Notes under the pieces: generated by a model | Seen by the model: the letters and a program-made list of their open reading frames with translations, nothing else | What the model was told of the DNA's origin: nothing | The model's database searches: none | Shown here: positions 62,251 through 64,000 of the stretch, piece by piece | How the letters are laid out: every line of letters starts with the position of its first letter | Numbering within the stretch: position 1 is the first letter of the stretch | From: Caloranaerobacter ferrireducens | GTDB taxonomy: Bacteria; Bacillota; Clostridia; Tissierellales; Thermohalobacteraceae | Length of the DNA: 64,000 nucleotides | Assembly (NCBI RefSeq): GCF_001730685.1 | Contig: NZ_MDJR01000002.1 | Span: 1 to 64,000 of the forward strand | Reading direction: 5' to 3' | Position numbers and translations under genes: made by a program

Positions 62251-63138
62251 TTGAGAAAGACAGTAAAGTTTAAAAAAATAATTTTTGTCTTAATACTTAT
62301 TTTGATAATTTTACCAGTTAGTATATCCTGCAGTAAACAACAAGAAAAACCGTCGCCTAAGACAAAAAAAGATGAAATACCTACTTCATTGAAGGCTATG
62401 GTAGAAGATGTAGAAAATATATTTAAAGAAATAGAAAAAATAAAAGAAGAGAAAGAGAAGGCAGCTGAATCTAAAAAAGAAGATAAAAAGAAGGAAGAGG
62501 AAAAAGATAAACAGCAGAAAGATGAAAAGCAAGATGAGTCAAAAGACAAGATGGGACAATCAGAGAAAAAGTCTGAGGAAGGAAAAGAAGAAGCTGATAT
62601 AGAAGAGAAAGTAAAAAAAGCATGGGAAGCTGTAAATAAAGTAATTGTTAATGTTCATAAGAAATGGAATGAGTATGAGTTAGATGTTGTAAAAGATGGT
62701 ATAAGAGAAGAAGATATAAAGAAATTTGAAGAAGCTCTTGATAATTTGACAATATCAGTAGATGCTAAAAATGAAATTAACTCTTTGTTTAATACAAATA
62801 GTGTAACTTTACGTCTTTCGAACTTTTTAAATATGTATAAAGGAAACCCTGATGGTGAGGTTGAAAAATTAAAGTATAATATCAGGCAGATACATTTGTA
62901 TGGAGAAATTAACGAATGGGCTAAGGCTATGGATATGTCAAAATATCTAGAACCTATTTTCGAAAGACTTAGCCAAAAAATAAAATTGGATAAAAAAGAT
63001 GAAAAGCTTAAAGAAAAACTAAAAGCTTCTATACAGGATTTAAAAAGTGTTATAGATAAGAAGAATGTTGAATTATTGAAGATTAAAAGAGATATAGCAC
63101 TTCAAAATTTGGATACTTTAAAAGAAGCAGCTAAGTAA
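62251..63138 (+). CDS. Lysine/glutamate-rich lipoprotein
   Basis: Length 295 residues. Starts at TTG 62251 after GAGGTGATTGAG. Signal with basic n-region (RKTVKFKK), hydrophobic core (IIFVLILILIILPVSIS) and lipobox VSISC (Cys about 28). After it come a highly charged Lys/Glu/Asp linker (about 60-125, for example EKEKAAESKKEDKKKEEEKD) and a helical C-terminal domain with repeated SLFNTNSVTLRLSNFLNMYK. Function unknown; surface-exposed lipoprotein. Confidence 0.8.
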   Translation: MRKTVKFKKIIFVLILILIILPVSISCSKQQEKPSPKTKKDEIPTSLKAMVEDVENIFKEIEKIKEEKEKAAESKKEDKKKEEEKDKQQKDEKQDESKDKMGQSEKKSEEGKEEADIEEKVKKAWEAVNKVIVNVHKKWNEYELDVVKDGIREEDIKKFEEALDNLTISVDAKNEINSLFNTNSVTLRLSNFLNMYKGNPDGEVEKLKYNIRQIHLYGEINEWAKAMDMSKYLEPIFERLSQKIKLDKKDEKLKEKLKASIQDLKSVIDKKNVELLKIKRDIALQNLDTLKEAAK

Positions 63139-63139
63139 A

Positions 63140-63176
63140 AGCCAAAGGCTATTTTGTCTTTGGCTGTATTTTTTGC
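63140..63176 (+). terminator. Terminator after lipoprotein gene
   Basis: Stem AGCCAAAG / CTTTGGCT followed by GTATTTTTTG. Confidence 0.85.
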
Positions 63177-63282
63177 ACAAAAATATCAGAAAATTTTAAA
63201 TAAAGATTAAAATTAGACGAATTGGTGACGATAAAACATTATAATAACAATTAGAGTTAAAAAAAAGGAGAGGGTGGGAAAA

Positions 63283-64000
63283 ATGGTTAAAGTACCGAGT
63301 GATATTGAAATCGCACAAAATGCTAAAATGCAGCCAATTACAGAGGTTGCAAAAAAATGTGATATTTTAGAGGATGAATTAGAGCTATATGGAAAGTATA
63401 AGGCAAAAGTATCATTAGATGTATTAAAAAGACTAGAAAATGAACCAGATGGTAAGTTGATATTAGTTACAGCAATAAATCCAACTCCAGCAGGAGAAGG
63501 AAAAACTACAACAAACATAGGTTTAAGCATGGGATTAAATAAGATAGGTAAAAAAGCTATAACAACACTTAGAGAGCCTTCATTAGGTCCTTGTTTTGGT
63601 GTAAAGGGAGGAGCAGCAGGTGGAGGATATTCTCAGGTTGTTCCTATGGAAGATATAAACTTACATTTTACAGGAGATATCCATGCGATAACTACAGCAC
63701 ATAACTTATTAGCAGCATTACTTGATAACCATCTACATCAAGGAAATAAATTGAATATAGACCCTAGAAGAATTGTTTGGAAAAGGGTACTTGATATGAA
63801 TGACCGTGCTTTAAGAAATATCGTAGTAGGGTTAGGTGGAAGAGCAAACGGAGTTCCTAGAGAGGACGGATTCGATATAACTGTTGCTTCTGAAATTATG
63901 GCAATTCTTTGTTTAGCAACTAGTTTAGAAGATTTAAAAGAAAGAATAGGGAATATGATAGTAGCATATACATATGATAATAAACCAGTGACTGCAAACG
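63283..64000 (+). CDS. fhs: Formate-tetrahydrofolate ligase, 5' part
   Basis: ATP-dependent synthesis of 10-formyl-tetrahydrofolate in one-carbon/acetyl-CoA (Wood-Ljungdahl) metabolism. The gene runs off the window; 239 of about 555 codons are visible. It starts [15 protein letters not shown], with the P-loop [14 protein letters not shown] (about 68), then [20 protein letters not shown] and [23 protein letters not shown] 63283 follows AAGGAGAGGGTGGGAAAA. It is absent from any list of complete ORFs because its end is outside. Confidence 0.96.
   Translation, partial: MVKVPSDIEIAQNAKMQPITEVAKKCDILEDELELYGKYKAKVSLDVLKRLENEPDGKLILVTAINPTPAGEGKTTTNIGLSMGLNKIGKKAITTLREPSLGPCFGVKGGAAGGGYSQVVPMEDINLHFTGDIHAITTAHNLLAALLDNHLHQGNKLNIDPRRIVWKRVLDMNDRALRNIVVGLGGRANGVPREDGFDITVASEIMAILCLATSLEDLKERIGNMIVAYTYDNKPVTAN

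Overview
This is a low-GC Gram-positive (Firmicutes) chromosome segment, most likely an anaerobic Clostridia/Tissierellia-type organism. The evidence is very A+T-rich DNA, strong GGAGG ribosome sites with frequent TTG/GTG starts, the tig-clpP-clpX-(lonA)-engB order, a formate-tetrahydrofolate ligase, a ferredoxin and an iron-dependent alcohol dehydrogenase. I cannot name the species from sequence alone.

The window has three parts. (1) 1-1450: the 3' end of tRNA-Gly, an L-asparaginase on the minus strand, and a complete tRNA-Arg(TCG). (2) 1401-32123: a roughly 30.7 kb integrated element in that tRNA-Arg gene, bounded by a perfect 51-bp direct repeat of the tRNA 3' half (1401-1451 and 32073-32123), with a tyrosine integrase next to the intact tRNA copy. 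It carries a plasmid-type maintenance and replication set: ParM-like actin plus ParR-like partner, five 13-bp iterons, a primase, an AAA+ helicase and a second tyrosine recombinase. It also has anti-phage-type cargo (PHP-ATPase, OLD-family nuclease, a small protein/TPR/PD-(D/E)XK trio), a NYN RNase-like protein, a MORN-repeat protein and many small unknowns. I see no capsid, tail, terminase, relaxase or type IV secretion gene, so it looks like an integrative plasmid-like element rather than a prophage or ICE. It also holds decayed older insertions (Tn554-like tnpC remnant, two IS21-like MITE copies, truncated genes). (3) 32124-64000: ordinary chromosome. It contains a CPBP protease, a lipoprotein, an AlkD-like glycosylase, a Na+/dicarboxylate symporter, an RlmI-type methyltransferase, a dppABCDF peptide importer, a UvrD-like helicase, NupC, tRNA-Leu, tig-clpP-clpX, CPBP, lon-engB, an EamA transporter, an RsbW-like ATPase, ferredoxin, an AraC regulator divergent from an Fe-ADH, an HD hydrolase, YjbQ, a lipoprotein and the start of fhs.

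Control of the element's replication genes looks RNA-based. The helicase gene follows a strong promoter, a long hairpin with a U-run, and a nested multi-stem leader that contains a 9-nt anti-Shine-Dalgarno sequence. The primase gene has a leader whose hairpin covers its Shine-Dalgarno sequence, and the whole primase unit is bracketed by inverted copies of a hairpin with complementary loops. A second leader of the same layout precedes the MORN gene.

The host chromosome, but not the element, carries a dispersed two-hairpin repeat (six copies, short about 115-bp and long about 200-bp forms). One long copy appears to have inserted in frame into the signal peptide of a lipoprotein gene.
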